Notes under the pieces: model-generated
Seen by the model: only the letters and a program-made list of their open reading frames with translations
What the model was told of the DNA's origin: nothing
Database searches by the model: none
NCBI RefSeq assembly: GCF_947500765.1
Contig: NZ_CANMTH010000005.1
Coordinates: 62,001-126,000, forward strand
From: an uncultured Formosa sp.
Lineage (GTDB): Bacteria; Bacteroidota; Bacteroidia; Flavobacteriales; Flavobacteriaceae
DNA: 64,000 bases
Direction: 5' to 3'
Part shown: one piece after another, positions 1 to 9,894 of the stretch
Position numbering within the stretch: position 1 is the first letter of the stretch
Layout of the letters: each line of letters begins with the position of its first letter
Translations under genes and position numbers: made by a program

Positions 1-924
1 TCTGTAGATATTTATGATAGGCTTTCTGAAGATTTATTGTTTGCTCAGCAATTACCAATAGAATCAGGCTGGGGAACAACAAACTCTAATATCGGATCTA
101 TTAGTAATAAAGGAGTAGAAGTTGCTTTAACATCTGTAAATATAGCTAATGAAAAAGTAAGATGGGAAACATCATTTATTTTTGCGAAAAATAATAATGC
201 TGTAGAAGAATTATATGGAGATGGTTCTGATGATATTGGTAATGGTTTGTTTGTAGGCGAACCTTTAGGTTCTTATTATAATTATGTTTTTGATGGTGTA
301 TGGCAAGAGGATGAAAGTGATTTAGCAGCAGCTTTTGGTCAAACTCCAGGACAAGCTAAAGTAAAAGATTTAAATGAAGACGGAAAAATAACTGCAGATG
401 ATGACCGTAAAATTATTGGAAGTACACAACCTGATTGGACAGGAGGTTTTAATACTAAATTGACTGTTGGACAATTTGATTTTGCAGCATCAGTAATTAC
501 TAGTCAAGGAGCTACAGCTTTTAGTCAATTTCATAGAGAGTTTTTAGATGTTGAGCAAAGAGGAAGACAGAGACTTTCTGGTATAAATTATTTTGTACCT
601 ACTAATAGTGCAGGTTTAAATACAAGTGATTCAAATACAATACCACAACCTAGAAATGAAGGGACATATTGGAATGATGAGGAGGTAGCTTTTTATAAAG
701 ATGTTTCATATGTAAAAGTTAAAAATATATCTTTTGGTTATGCCTTTGATCAAAGTATTTTAGATAAACTAGGTTTTACTTATTTAAGAGTATATGCTAA
801 CGTATTAGATCCTTTTGTTTTTACTGATTATGAAGGATATGATCCAGAATGGGCTACAGTTTCCTTGACAAGAGGAGGGGTTGGAACCATCACATATCAA
901 TTAGGATTAAGTGTTAAATTTTAA
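1..924 (+). CDS. SusC-like TonB-dependent transporter, C-terminal part
   Basis: The reading frame is open from the first base of the window, so the gene begins upstream and only about 307 C-terminal residues are visible. They show the end of a SusC/RagA barrel: a GVEVAL strand, a DLNEDGK-type segment before a TGGF strand, and a YEGYDPE motif followed by a terminal aromatic strand ending in VKF. Such barrels import oligosaccharides across the outer membrane together with a SusD lipoprotein, which is encoded 11 bases downstream. The following genes point to pectin fragments as cargo. Family assignment is firm; the substrate is inferred from context. Confidence 0.93.
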   Translation, partial: SVDIYDRLSEDLLFAQQLPIESGWGTTNSNIGSISNKGVEVALTSVNIANEKVRWETSFIFAKNNNAVEELYGDGSDDIGNGLFVGEPLGSYYNYVFDGVWQEDESDLAAAFGQTPGQAKVKDLNEDGKITADDDRKIIGSTQPDWTGGFNTKLTVGQFDFAASVITSQGATAFSQFHREFLDVEQRGRQRLSGINYFVPTNSAGLNTSDSNTIPQPRNEGTYWNDEEVAFYKDVSYVKVKNISFGYAFDQSILDKLGFTYLRVYANVLDPFVFTDYEGYDPEWATVSLTRGGVGTITYQLGLSVKF

Positions 925-935
925 AAGTCAATAAA

Positions 936-2552
936 ATGAAAAATATATTTATAAGTTTAGTTGTGATGGGGCTATTATTTACATCTTGTAGCGATTTCTT
1001 AGAAGAGGATGTTCGTTCTAATGTAGTAGCCGAGGAATATTACGAGACAAGCGCAGGATATGAATCTTTGATTAATGCTAATTATTCTATGCTTAGTGAT
1101 ATTTATGGGAAAGAACCTTGGACATTTTGTGCTGGTACAGATATGTATTCAGACGGTAGAACACAGCAACCAGTTGGTATCAGTCGATATTTAACATTAT
1201 CTGCAGGAACACCCGAAATAGAACCTTTATATGAAAATGCTTTTAGTGCAATTCAAATTGCAAATATGGGATTATATTATAATGAGATTACGGATTATTC
1301 AGACGATTTAGAACAATATAAAGGGGAGTTAAAATATCTAAGAGCAAACGCTTATTTTTTATTAGTACAAACATATGGTGGTGTCAGTCTTGTAACAGAT
1401 TATATAAACTCACCTATATTATCCTTTAGTAGAAATTCGGAAGATGAAATATATTCATTTATTATAAGTGAACTTGAAGAATCATTAGATTTAGTTTCTG
1501 AAGGGGCTTATACAGGTCGTGTTAATAGAAGAGCTGTAGAGCATCTTTTGGCGAAGGTATTATTGACAAGAGGTTATGAAGTGTATGGTAATGAAAATGA
1601 TTTTTCCCAAGCAGCAGCTTATGCAGATGCTGCTATCGCTGGGGAATCTTTATCAATCCCTTTTGGTGAACTTTGGTCACCAGATAATGAAATGAATTCT
1701 GAAACTATCTTCTCAGTTCAATACAGTCAATCAATTATTAGTACTGATCCTGAGGAACTTGGTAATATGCAATCATATTTTTTTGGATCTTATTTAGGAG
1801 GACCTGAAGTTGCAGGTTCTGCACCAAGTAGAAGTTATAATTTAATTGCTACTGATTATACGATTGATTTATATGAAGAAGGTGATGATCGCTGGGAAGG
1901 TACATTTATGACAGAAATTTTTGAAAATTATTATGATTTTTATAATGTTCAAGAAAAAGATCATGATGAATTATCCGTTTCTGACTATTATGCTCCAAAA
2001 TGGAAATCTTCTGTCAAAGATAGTATAAGTTATGTTATTGCTCATCCTGGTGCTGTATACCATAAATATGGTACTTATGGTGCTAATATCAATGTCAATG
2101 CTGATGCTGAATCTATTTCAGCTAGAAAATTTGATGATCCAGATCAACAATTTTCCAATAAAGGAACCAGTACTAGAGACATAGTTTTATCAAGACTTGG
2201 TGAGACATATTTGATAGCTTCTGAAGCTTATTACAAATCAGGTAATCTCGGTACTGCCTTGGCGCGTTTAAATGAAGTTAGGAATAGAGCTAATGTTGCC
2301 GCATTATCTGAAATTGATATAGATGTCATATTAGATGAAAGAGCAAGAGAATTATTTGGTGAATATCATCGTTGGTTTGATCTTAAACGTACTGGTACTT
2401 TAGTTGAACGCACAGCTAAGTATAATTCACAAGTTAATGAAAGTTATTTTTCTGGTAATGCAGGAAATCTTAAGATTTTACGTCCGATTCCACAATCTGC
2501 AATAGATTTAAATCAGAATCCTGAATTTTCACAAAATCCTGCTTATAATTAA
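936..2552 (+). CDS. SusD-like glycan-binding lipoprotein
   Basis: A 538-residue RagB/SusD family protein. The N-terminus is a lipoprotein signal with Cys18 (FTSC) as the likely lipidation site, placing it on the outer membrane. Family features include the early SusD segment, a YFLLVQTYGGV helix and, near the C-terminus, the ELFGEYHRWFDLKRTG block. It would capture oligosaccharides at the cell surface and lie over the preceding SusC barrel. Only 11 bases separate it from that gene, so the two are surely cotranscribed. A stem-loop lies just downstream. Pectin as ligand is inferred from the neighbouring enzymes. Confidence 0.95.
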   Translation: MKNIFISLVVMGLLFTSCSDFLEEDVRSNVVAEEYYETSAGYESLINANYSMLSDIYGKEPWTFCAGTDMYSDGRTQQPVGISRYLTLSAGTPEIEPLYENAFSAIQIANMGLYYNEITDYSDDLEQYKGELKYLRANAYFLLVQTYGGVSLVTDYINSPILSFSRNSEDEIYSFIISELEESLDLVSEGAYTGRVNRRAVEHLLAKVLLTRGYEVYGNENDFSQAAAYADAAIAGESLSIPFGELWSPDNEMNSETIFSVQYSQSIISTDPEELGNMQSYFFGSYLGGPEVAGSAPSRSYNLIATDYTIDLYEEGDDRWEGTFMTEIFENYYDFYNVQEKDHDELSVSDYYAPKWKSSVKDSISYVIAHPGAVYHKYGTYGANINVNADAESISARKFDDPDQQFSNKGTSTRDIVLSRLGETYLIASEAYYKSGNLGTALARLNEVRNRANVAALSEIDIDVILDERARELFGEYHRWFDLKRTGTLVERTAKYNSQVNESYFSGNAGNLKILRPIPQSAIDLNQNPEFSQNPAYN

Positions 2553-2588
2553 GCGTTAAATAGTTGTTTTTGTTAATTTTTATTGGTC

Positions 2589-2617
2589 TAGGAGTTTGAT
2601 ATACTATTGAACTCCTA
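2589..2617 (+). terminator. Stem-loop after the first susCD pair
   Basis: The arms TAGGAGTT and AACTCCTA can pair over 8 bp around a 13-base loop. It lies between susD and the first enzyme gene. No T-run follows, so it is more likely an mRNA 3' stabiliser or partial attenuator than a full terminator. A stronger hairpin holds the same place in the second locus (29318-29346). Confidence 0.5.
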
Positions 2618-2640
2618 AATCTTTAGTGATGAGATAAATA

Positions 2641-3564
2641 ATGTTCTGTAAAAAAAATATATGGTTTTTGTTATTTGCTTTTAGTTATAACATGTTTTCT
2701 CAGCATAATACTGTAGATACTAGTTATACTATAAATTCAGCATATCAAAAAATAGTTAAAAAATATTCATATGTGTCAATTGCCAAGTTGAAAGATGTTG
2801 AACCGGTTTTATGTATTCCAAATATTTCTTATAAGGTTCAGGCGGATATTAATTTATGTATGAATGCCTTTATAAATATAAAAGAAAACCGCAAACCAGC
2901 AATTATTTTGATTCATGGAGGAGCTTGGAAATCAGGGGTTAAGGAGATGCTTGATCCTTTGGCTCAAAATTTAGCAATAAACGGATTTAATTGTTTTACA
3001 ATAGATTATAGATTAGCCCCCCAATATAAATTTCCTGAAGCTATTTTCGACATCAATGATGCAATTCAGTTTATTATTCAATCTGCAGAAGAATTTAAAA
3101 TAGATTCCAATAAGATTATAATATTAGGTTGTTCTGCTGGAGCACAATTAGCTTCATTAGTGGCTGCAACCTCACATAGTACAACATTCCAAAAAGAGCC
3201 TGTTCATTTAAGAGCGCTTATAAATATTGATGGTATTTTAGCCTTTAGTCATCCCAAATCTAAAGAAGGTACCTTAGCCGCAAGTTGGATTGGGGATACT
3301 GAAAAAAATAATCTTAATCTTTGGAATGAAGCTTCAGCTTTAACCTATATTGATGAAAATTGTCCGCCTACATTATTCATCGCTAGTGATTTCGAACGCT
3401 TTCAAGCTGGTCGGGACGAAATGATTTCCATTTTAAAACAATACAATATTCAATATCAAGTAAAAACAATCCATAATGCTCCTCACACCTTTTGGTTATT
3501 TAATCCTTGGTTTGACGAGGTTATTAGAAGTATACTAAATTTCCTAAATCTCAGTCTTAATTAA
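2641..3564 (+). CDS. Secreted alpha/beta-hydrolase esterase
   Basis: A 307-residue protein with a signal peptide (about residues 1-21, cut after FSQ). It has the carboxylesterase-type hydrolase layout: oxyanion motif HGGAW at 92-96, nucleophile elbow GCSAG with Ser165, and Asp250 and His282 as likely triad partners. Proteins of this type in glycan loci remove acetyl or feruloyl groups from plant cell-wall polymers. It is the first enzyme after the SusC/SusD pair and is followed 10 bases later by the DUF4861 gene. The esterase fold is sure; which ester it cuts is not visible. Confidence 0.82.
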   Translation: MFCKKNIWFLLFAFSYNMFSQHNTVDTSYTINSAYQKIVKKYSYVSIAKLKDVEPVLCIPNISYKVQADINLCMNAFINIKENRKPAIILIHGGAWKSGVKEMLDPLAQNLAINGFNCFTIDYRLAPQYKFPEAIFDINDAIQFIIQSAEEFKIDSNKIIILGCSAGAQLASLVAATSHSTTFQKEPVHLRALINIDGILAFSHPKSKEGTLAASWIGDTEKNNLNLWNEASALTYIDENCPPTLFIASDFERFQAGRDEMISILKQYNIQYQVKTIHNAPHTFWLFNPWFDEVIRSILNFLNLSLN

Positions 3565-3574
3565 ATTATAGATT

Positions 3575-4594
3575 ATGAAAACACGATTTTTAATTTTCCT
3601 ACTAATTCTTGGAGGTCTCCTTTCTTGTAAAAACACATCTAAAGAGTCTGAAAGTGTAACTAAGGAATCAAAGCCAGAACCTGTTGCCATACACAAACCA
3701 AAAACGTATGCTGAAATTTCTATTGCACAAGGAGGTGAATGGACAGATGGTTCTAGAGGTCATAAAGAATATAGCAACGGAACAACTTTTAAAAATGTAA
3801 CAAAACTTACTGTCCCGAAAGCACATACGGATCATTCTTGGTATCTTAAATATGAAGGTCCAGGTTGGGAAAGTAATAAAGTTGGTTACCGTTTATATTT
3901 AGATTGGAGAAATGCTATAGATATCTTTGGGAAAGTAACTGATTCTCTGGAATTATATCATGTAGGACAAGACGGTTTCGATTCGTATCACGAAATGAGC
4001 GACTGGGGAATGGATATTCTTAAGGCAGGAAAATCTTTGGGAATAGGTTCTATTGGTCGCTATGTAAATGACGAAGTTTTACATTTTAATTCTGTTGAAC
4101 AAACTACGGCTAACGTAGAAAATAATACCGAATCTTCAAGCGTTCTCGTAAATTACAAAGGCTGGAAGACAGCTGGAGAAATTATAGATTTAAAATCAAT
4201 TTTATCAATAAAATCAGAGTCGCGAATTACTAAACATACCATTCAATCATCAAAAGCCATTTCTGGTATTTGTACGGGTATAGTAAATCATAATGTTGGT
4301 ATTGTTAAAATGAATGATATGTCGGGACCTTGGGCTTATATCGCAACCTATGGAGAACAAACATTGGTTCCTGATCAATTAGGTATGGCGCTTTTTTATA
4401 TGGTAGATACTGTAGATAATCTTAAAGAAGGCAAAGACGATCATTTAGTGATTTTTAAACCGACAACTGCTCCTATAACCTTTTATTTTTTAGCGGCTTG
4501 GGAAAAGGAGAAACATGGTATTACAAATCAAGATGATTTTTTTACTTACTTAAATGAAAAATTAGCCGAATTAAACACTAATAATGACTTATAA
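3575..4594 (+). CDS. DUF4861 family lipoprotein
   Basis: A 339-residue lipoprotein (Cys18 in LLSC). After a short linker rich in Glu, Lys and Ser it shows the DUF4861 pattern: an HTDHSWYLKYEGPGWES block, YRLYLDWRNAIDIFGK and a SYHEMSDWGMDIL motif. I know of no settled reaction for this family. It recurs in polysaccharide loci for uronic-acid polymers and may be an enzyme acting on uronate-containing oligosaccharides. Here it overlaps or abuts the GH105 gene, which suggests the two act on the same product. Confidence is high for the family and low for activity. Confidence 0.8.
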   Translation: MKTRFLIFLLILGGLLSCKNTSKESESVTKESKPEPVAIHKPKTYAEISIAQGGEWTDGSRGHKEYSNGTTFKNVTKLTVPKAHTDHSWYLKYEGPGWESNKVGYRLYLDWRNAIDIFGKVTDSLELYHVGQDGFDSYHEMSDWGMDILKAGKSLGIGSIGRYVNDEVLHFNSVEQTTANVENNTESSSVLVNYKGWKTAGEIIDLKSILSIKSESRITKHTIQSSKAISGICTGIVNHNVGIVKMNDMSGPWAYIATYGEQTLVPDQLGMALFYMVDTVDNLKEGKDDHLVIFKPTTAPITFYFLAAWEKEKHGITNQDDFFTYLNEKLAELNTNNDL

Positions 4595-4598
4595 CAAG

Positions 4599-5819
4599 AT
4601 GAAAAAATCAATAATATATCTATTTATTTTAAGCTTGGCGTTTACAAGTTGTAAAGAAACAAAAGAAAGTAAAGAGTTAATTTATTTAAATGAAAAACAA
4701 GAAGTTACTATTCCTAAAGACTTAAAATGGTCCGAACGTATGGCGCTTTCTGTTATGGAACGTCATCCTGAATCTTACCAAATAGATCACAAAACAGAAC
4801 CTAAATGGGATTATGTACATGGCTTAGTTTTATCAGGATTTGAACATTTATATGAAAAAACAAACGATAAAAAATACTATGACTATGTGAAATCTTATGC
4901 TGATATCTTGATTGATGCTCAAGGTCATATAGCAACATATGATATAGAAAAATATAATATCGATATGATTGAAGCAGGAAAACTGCTTTTCGATTTATAT
5001 GATATAACCAAAGAAGAAAAGTATTTAATAGCGATGCAGACCTTGAAAAAGCAATTAGAAGCACAGCCACGTACTTCTGAAGGTGGTTTTTGGCATAAAA
5101 AAATATATCCTTATCAAATGTGGTTAGATGGTTTATATATGGGCGCTCCGTTTTATGCTCAATACACTGTAGAGTTTGAAAACGGTAAAAATTTAGACGA
5201 TGTAGCAAAGCAGTTTGAATTAATTCAGAAACATGCTTTAGATCCAAAAACTGGATTACTTTATCACGGTTGGGATGAAAGTAAAATGATGGATTGGGCT
5301 GATAAAGAAAAAGGAACATCTCCTAATTTCTGGTCACGTGCACTTGGTTGGTATGCTATGGCGTTAGTAGATGTTTTAAATTATTTTCCAGAAGATCATC
5401 CAAAACGCCTAGAACTTATTACTTATTTAAATGATTTGGCAGTAGCGTTAACAAAATATCAAGACAATTCTGGGTTATGGTATCAAGTTACTGATGGTGG
5501 TGATAAAGAAGGAAATTATCTTGAAGCTTCAGGTACATCAATGTTTGTGTATGCGCTTGCAAAAGGAGTAAACCAAGGTTATTTGCCTTCAGAATTTAAA
5601 GCTATTGCCAAAAAAGGTTTTGATGGTATGATACGAGATTTAATCATTACAGCTCCAGATGGTCAAATTACGTTAACCCAAGTTTGTCAGGTAGCAGGTC
5701 TTGGAGGTAATCCTTATCGTTCTGGTTCTTTTGAATATTATGTAAATGAAAGAAAAAAAGATAATGATCCTAAAGGTGTTGGTCCATTTATTTTAGCTGC
5801 AATAGAATTAGATAAATAA
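4599..5819 (+). CDS. GH105 unsaturated rhamnogalacturonyl/uronyl hydrolase
   Basis: The family removes the 4,5-unsaturated uronic acid left on the non-reducing end by pectate or rhamnogalacturonan lyases. Visible signatures are YPYQMWLDGLYMG (with the catalytic-type Asp), DPKTGLLYHGWDE and FWSRALGWYAMALVD, spread over an alpha/alpha-barrel of about 406 residues. I start at 4599 because this gives a clean lipoprotein signal (MKKSII...FTSC). The in-frame ATG at 4584 would add five residues and overlap the upstream gene. A degraded relative of this gene lies at 10545-11082. Rhamnogalacturonan versus homogalacturonan products cannot be told apart by eye. Confidence 0.9.
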   Translation: MKKSIIYLFILSLAFTSCKETKESKELIYLNEKQEVTIPKDLKWSERMALSVMERHPESYQIDHKTEPKWDYVHGLVLSGFEHLYEKTNDKKYYDYVKSYADILIDAQGHIATYDIEKYNIDMIEAGKLLFDLYDITKEEKYLIAMQTLKKQLEAQPRTSEGGFWHKKIYPYQMWLDGLYMGAPFYAQYTVEFENGKNLDDVAKQFELIQKHALDPKTGLLYHGWDESKMMDWADKEKGTSPNFWSRALGWYAMALVDVLNYFPEDHPKRLELITYLNDLAVALTKYQDNSGLWYQVTDGGDKEGNYLEASGTSMFVYALAKGVNQGYLPSEFKAIAKKGFDGMIRDLIITAPDGQITLTQVCQVAGLGGNPYRSGSFEYYVNERKKDNDPKGVGPFILAAIELDK

Positions 5820-5886
5820 AAAATTTATATCAAAATGAAATTAAGCTTTAGATGTTCATTTTTTATAAGTCATAACAAAAATTATT

Positions 5887-7875
5887 ATGAAATATTTTAA
5901 ACATATCCTTGTTTTTTTAGTTTTTTATAATTCATTAGAATATAGTGCCTACGCTCAAATATTAGATCACTCTTGGACAGATATTGTTCAAAATATGGAT
6001 GCCAGTTGGTATCGTTCAGACGAGGCACAAGGTATTGCCGAAAATGTTTTACTTTATCAAAAAGATATCGGGGGTTGGCATAAAAATAAAGCTATGCATC
6101 ATCCGTTATCGGAAGCAGAACAACAAAAACTGATTGATACTAAATCTGATTCTGAACGTTGTACAATAGATAATGGTGCGACCTATCTAGAAATGATTTA
6201 TTTATCTAAAGTCTATAAGCAAACAAAAAACGAAGATTACAAAAATGCTTTTTTAAAAGGCTTAGATTATTTACTAGAAGCACAATATCCCAATGGTGGA
6301 TGGCCTCAATACTATCCATTGAGAAAAGGATATTATACGCATATCACTTATAATGATGGCGGAATGATTCATGTTATGTCTATTTTAAAAGATATTATTG
6401 ACGGGTCGAAGACGTTAGGAATAACGGTAGATAAGGAAACAAGATCTAGAACATTATTAGCTTTTCAAAAAGGGATAGATTGCATTTTACAAACACAGTA
6501 TAAACAAAATGGAACACTTACAGGTTGGTGTGCACAACATGACGAAGTTACATTTCAGCCTGCAAAAGCACGCGCTTATGAGTTACCATCTTTAGGCGGA
6601 GTAGATTCTGCCCAAATCGTATTGTTATTAATGTCTATAAAAAATCCTTCAGATGATGTAAAACGATCTATACTAGCAGCGGTAACTTGGTTAAAAAATA
6701 CAAAAATTACAGGTCTAAAGGAGGAACGTTTTATAACCGAAGCGGGTTTAAAGGAAAAGCGTTATGTGCAAGATTTAGAAGCTAAGCCGCTTTGGGCTCG
6801 GTTTATGGGTTTAGAAGATAATATACCTTTTTTCTGTGATCGTGATGGTGTGAAAAAAGCATCCATTATGGATATCAGTCAGGAACGTAGAGCTGGTTAC
6901 GCATGGTATAATACAGAGCCTAATACGGTTTTAACAAAATATCTTGTATGGAAAAAGAATCTAAAAGTAACTCCTGAAAATGCATACAACATTACTGTGT
7001 CTCAAGACGGAAGTGGCGATTTTACATCTATTCAAGATGCTATTAATAACTGTAAATCATTTCCGTATAAACGCATAACTATCTATATTCGAAACGGAAC
7101 CTATATCGAGAAAATTCATGTTTACGAATGGAATCCTAAAATTTCATTTATTGGTGAAGACAAAGTAAAAACCATAATCACGTACAACGATTATTTTGAA
7201 AGTATTAATTTAGGTCGAAATAGTACGTTTCATACGTCTACTGTTTTGGTTGAAGGTAATTATACGCAGTTTAAAAATCTAACCATTCAAAATACAGCTG
7301 GAGCAGTTGGGCAAGCTGTTGCCTTAAGTGTAAATGCGAATGGTTTTGTAATAGAAAATTGTAATGTTTTAGGAAATCAAGATACGGTTTATCTTAGCGG
7401 AGAAGGAAATAAGCAGTGGTTTAAAAACTGCTTAATAACAGGGACAACCGATTTTATTTTTGGAAATGCAATAACGCTTTTTACAAATTGTGAAATCCGT
7501 AGTAAAAGTGATTCGTTTGTCACTGCAGCTTCTACAACACAGGGAAACAGTTTCGGATTTGTGTTTAAGGACTGCAAGCTAACTGCTGAAGAAAATGTAC
7601 ATGAAGTGTATTTGGGACGTCCATGGCGAAATTATGCTAAAACGGTGTTCTTACATTGTAATTTAGGTAGCCATATTTTACCTGAAGGTTGGCATAATTG
7701 GTCTAAAACCGAACCAAAATCTCTAGGGTTTTATGCTGAATACAATAATACAGGTGAAGGTTCTTCGACCGATAAACGAGTTTCTTGGTCTCATCAACTC
7801 AGTAAAAAACAAGCAAGTGATTACACGTTAGAAAATATATTAGAAATTAATTCTGAAGAGGAATGGCTGAAATAA
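5887..7875 (+). CDS. PL10 pectate lyase fused to CE8 pectin methylesterase
   Basis: A 662-residue secreted two-enzyme protein (signal peptide about 1-24). Residues about 27-345 match PL10 pectate lyases, with IGGWHKN, ATYLEMIYLSK and the hallmark PNGGWPQYYP...THITYNDGGM. Residues about 365-650 are a CE8 parallel beta-helix methylesterase: GSGDFTSIQDAIN, GTYIEK, QDTVYL with Asp499, TTDFIFG with Asp522, and LGRPWRNYAKTVF with Arg578, the expected catalytic residues. One chain would therefore demethylate homogalacturonan and cut the newly charged stretch by beta-elimination, leaving unsaturated ends for GH105. Its last 13 bases overlap the CE12 gene. Confidence 0.93.
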   Translation: MKYFKHILVFLVFYNSLEYSAYAQILDHSWTDIVQNMDASWYRSDEAQGIAENVLLYQKDIGGWHKNKAMHHPLSEAEQQKLIDTKSDSERCTIDNGATYLEMIYLSKVYKQTKNEDYKNAFLKGLDYLLEAQYPNGGWPQYYPLRKGYYTHITYNDGGMIHVMSILKDIIDGSKTLGITVDKETRSRTLLAFQKGIDCILQTQYKQNGTLTGWCAQHDEVTFQPAKARAYELPSLGGVDSAQIVLLLMSIKNPSDDVKRSILAAVTWLKNTKITGLKEERFITEAGLKEKRYVQDLEAKPLWARFMGLEDNIPFFCDRDGVKKASIMDISQERRAGYAWYNTEPNTVLTKYLVWKKNLKVTPENAYNITVSQDGSGDFTSIQDAINNCKSFPYKRITIYIRNGTYIEKIHVYEWNPKISFIGEDKVKTIITYNDYFESINLGRNSTFHTSTVLVEGNYTQFKNLTIQNTAGAVGQAVALSVNANGFVIENCNVLGNQDTVYLSGEGNKQWFKNCLITGTTDFIFGNAITLFTNCEIRSKSDSFVTAASTTQGNSFGFVFKDCKLTAEENVHEVYLGRPWRNYAKTVFLHCNLGSHILPEGWHNWSKTEPKSLGFYAEYNNTGEGSSTDKRVSWSHQLSKKQASDYTLENILEINSEEEWLK

Positions 7876-8633
7876 AAACTTATAGAAATTTTAAAGTATT
7901 TGTAATCCTTATATTGTGTGCTGTTTTTCTTTCATTAAAGACATCACAAGAAAGAAAGGTAAAGATTTATATGATTGGTGATTCTACCATGGCAAATAAA
8001 AAACAGCCAGAAACGAATCCTGAATTTGGATGGGGACAAGTTTTTTCGACCTATTTTAATCCAAAAGTAACCGTAGATAATAGAGCTGTAAACGGGCGTA
8101 GTAGTAGAAGTTTTATTATAGAAGGTCGTTGGGATAGTATCTCTAAGTATTTACAACCTGGGGATTATGTGTTTATTCAATTTGGACACAACGATCAAAA
8201 AGAGAAAGATCCCAAACGGTATACAAATCCGTATACCCAATACCGCTATAACTTAGAGCGCTTTGTAAAAGATACCCGTGAAAAAGGCGGAATTCCTATT
8301 TTATTATCATCTATTGTTAGGCGAAATTTTAATGAATTCGGTACATTAGTAGATACACATGGAGCATATCCTTTAGTGACACGTTTGGTTGCCGATGATT
8401 TAAGCGTTCCGTTTATTGACTTAGAATGGTTAACAGAAGAATTGGAAATGAGATATGGTCCTAATAATTCTGCTAAGCTGCATCTTCATTTTAAACCTGG
8501 AGAAAATCCTTATTATCCTGAAGGAAAAAATGATGATACTCATTTATCTTTTAAAGGAGCATTAGAAGTAAGTAAATTAGTTGTTTCTCAGTTAAAAAAA
8601 CAAGTTCCGGAGTTAGTGATCTATCTTAAATAA
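7863..8633 (+). CDS. CE12 rhamnogalacturonan acetylesterase (SGNH hydrolase)
   Basis: A 256-residue secreted SGNH hydrolase. Blocks seen: GDSTM with nucleophile Ser41, NGRSSRSF with the block II Gly, FGHND (block III Asn), and DDTHLSFKG with Asp224 and His227. This arrangement is that of YesT/CE12 enzymes, which take acetyl groups off galacturonic acid in rhamnogalacturonan or homogalacturonan. The start overlaps the lyase-esterase gene by 13 bases, implying translational coupling. The N-terminal hydrophobic stretch after MAEIKTYRNFK serves as signal peptide or anchor. Confidence 0.9.
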   Translation: MAEIKTYRNFKVFVILILCAVFLSLKTSQERKVKIYMIGDSTMANKKQPETNPEFGWGQVFSTYFNPKVTVDNRAVNGRSSRSFIIEGRWDSISKYLQPGDYVFIQFGHNDQKEKDPKRYTNPYTQYRYNLERFVKDTREKGGIPILLSSIVRRNFNEFGTLVDTHGAYPLVTRLVADDLSVPFIDLEWLTEELEMRYGPNNSAKLHLHFKPGENPYYPEGKNDDTHLSFKGALEVSKLVVSQLKKQVPELVIYLK

Positions 8634-8636
8634 TAT

Positions 8637-9575
8637 ATGATGTTTAAAAAAAATAATTTTAGTAAAACATGCTATTTGATTTTATTTATAATAATAGCGA
8701 ATACACTTTATTGTCAGAGGGTAAAAACATTTCCGCTATGGGAAACAGATATTCCAAATTCAATTGTTAATGATGAATATAAAGAGGTAGCTACTTTTAA
8801 ATCATATTTACTAACTAGTATTTCTCAAGTATCAATACCTACATTAACTGTTTATTTACCAGATAAAGATAAAGCTAATGGTACATCTATTGTTGTATGT
8901 CCTGGAGGAGGATACAATCATTTATCAATGAATAAAGAAGGAGCAAAGGTTGGTAAGTGGCTTAGCAGTTTAGGTATTACAGTATTCATTTTAAAATATC
9001 GTTTACCAAGTGATAAAATAATGATTAATAAAAGGATTGGTTCATTACAAGACGCCCAAGAAACGATGCGTTTTATAAGAAGACATGCGGTTGAATATAA
9101 TTTGAATGTAAACAGAATAGGTGTTTTAGGGTTCTCTGCAGGTGGTCATTTGGCTTCCTTGTTATCTACTAAATACGATAAAGAACTATATATAATAGAT
9201 GAGATAAGTGCTAAACCAGATTTTTGTATTTTAATTTACCCCGTAATTTCAATGAAAGATGGTATAACACATAATGGATCTAAAATTAATTTATTAGGGA
9301 AATCTCCGTCAACTGAATTAATTGAAAGCTATTCTAATGAATTACATGTAAATGAAAAGACTCCGCGTACATTTTTAGTTCATGCTACAGACGACATAGC
9401 TGTGCCTGTAGAAAATAGCATTAATTATTATTTAGCATTATTAAAAGTAGGAGTTCCTGTGGAATTGCATCTTTTTGAGAAAGGTGGACATGGTTTTGGT
9501 TTAGCTGAAAATAAAATTTTTTTACAATGGAAAACTAACTGTGAAAACTGGTTAAAATCTAATAGATTTATTTAA
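8637..9575 (+). CDS. Alpha/beta-hydrolase esterase (acetylxylan-esterase-like)
   Basis: A 312-residue secreted hydrolase with the BD-FAE-like pattern: CPGGGYNH oxyanion loop, nucleophile elbow GFSAGGHLAS with Ser167, Asp252 or Asp253 in HATDD, and His285 in KGGHGFG. It starts 3 bases after the CE12 gene, so it belongs to the same operon. It probably removes acetyl or similar esters from pectin side groups, giving the locus three carbohydrate esterases besides CE8. Exact specificity cannot be read from the sequence. Confidence 0.85.
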   Translation: MMFKKNNFSKTCYLILFIIIANTLYCQRVKTFPLWETDIPNSIVNDEYKEVATFKSYLLTSISQVSIPTLTVYLPDKDKANGTSIVVCPGGGYNHLSMNKEGAKVGKWLSSLGITVFILKYRLPSDKIMINKRIGSLQDAQETMRFIRRHAVEYNLNVNRIGVLGFSAGGHLASLLSTKYDKELYIIDEISAKPDFCILIYPVISMKDGITHNGSKINLLGKSPSTELIESYSNELHVNEKTPRTFLVHATDDIAVPVENSINYYLALLKVGVPVELHLFEKGGHGFGLAENKIFLQWKTNCENWLKSNRFI

Positions 9576-9894
9576 TGTTTTCACTGGTATATCGATAAAA
9601 TTAATTCTTACCATTTATTAATTTTATTGGTAATTTATTAAGAAATAGTAATGAAGGTTAAATATTTGAAATTTAGGTTTTAAATAAAAGTTAGCTAATT
9701 TAATATAGTTTGAGTGATTAATCTTGAAACAGTAAAATTTAAATTGGATGAATTATAATTTAAAATTAATAATTGGTTATTTCCTCTTGCAGATTTTTTT
9801 TCATTTTCTGTTAATGCTAATGTTTCAGAAATTTCGTTTTATAAGTTGCTTTATTCAAGTTTAAATGTCTCTTTAATGCAACAAATAAATCAAA
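9576..9894 (+). other. Gene-free stretch before the degraded CE8
   Basis: No supported gene. From about 9770 one frame stays open into the CE8 remnant (reading FPLADFFSFSVNAN and on), so this may be the worn 5' part of the same dead gene. I cannot assign it. Confidence 0.4.

Noticed and set aside
4801..5319. A 172-codon minus-strand frame
   Set aside because: Lies entirely inside the GH105 gene on the other strand and has no domain pattern.
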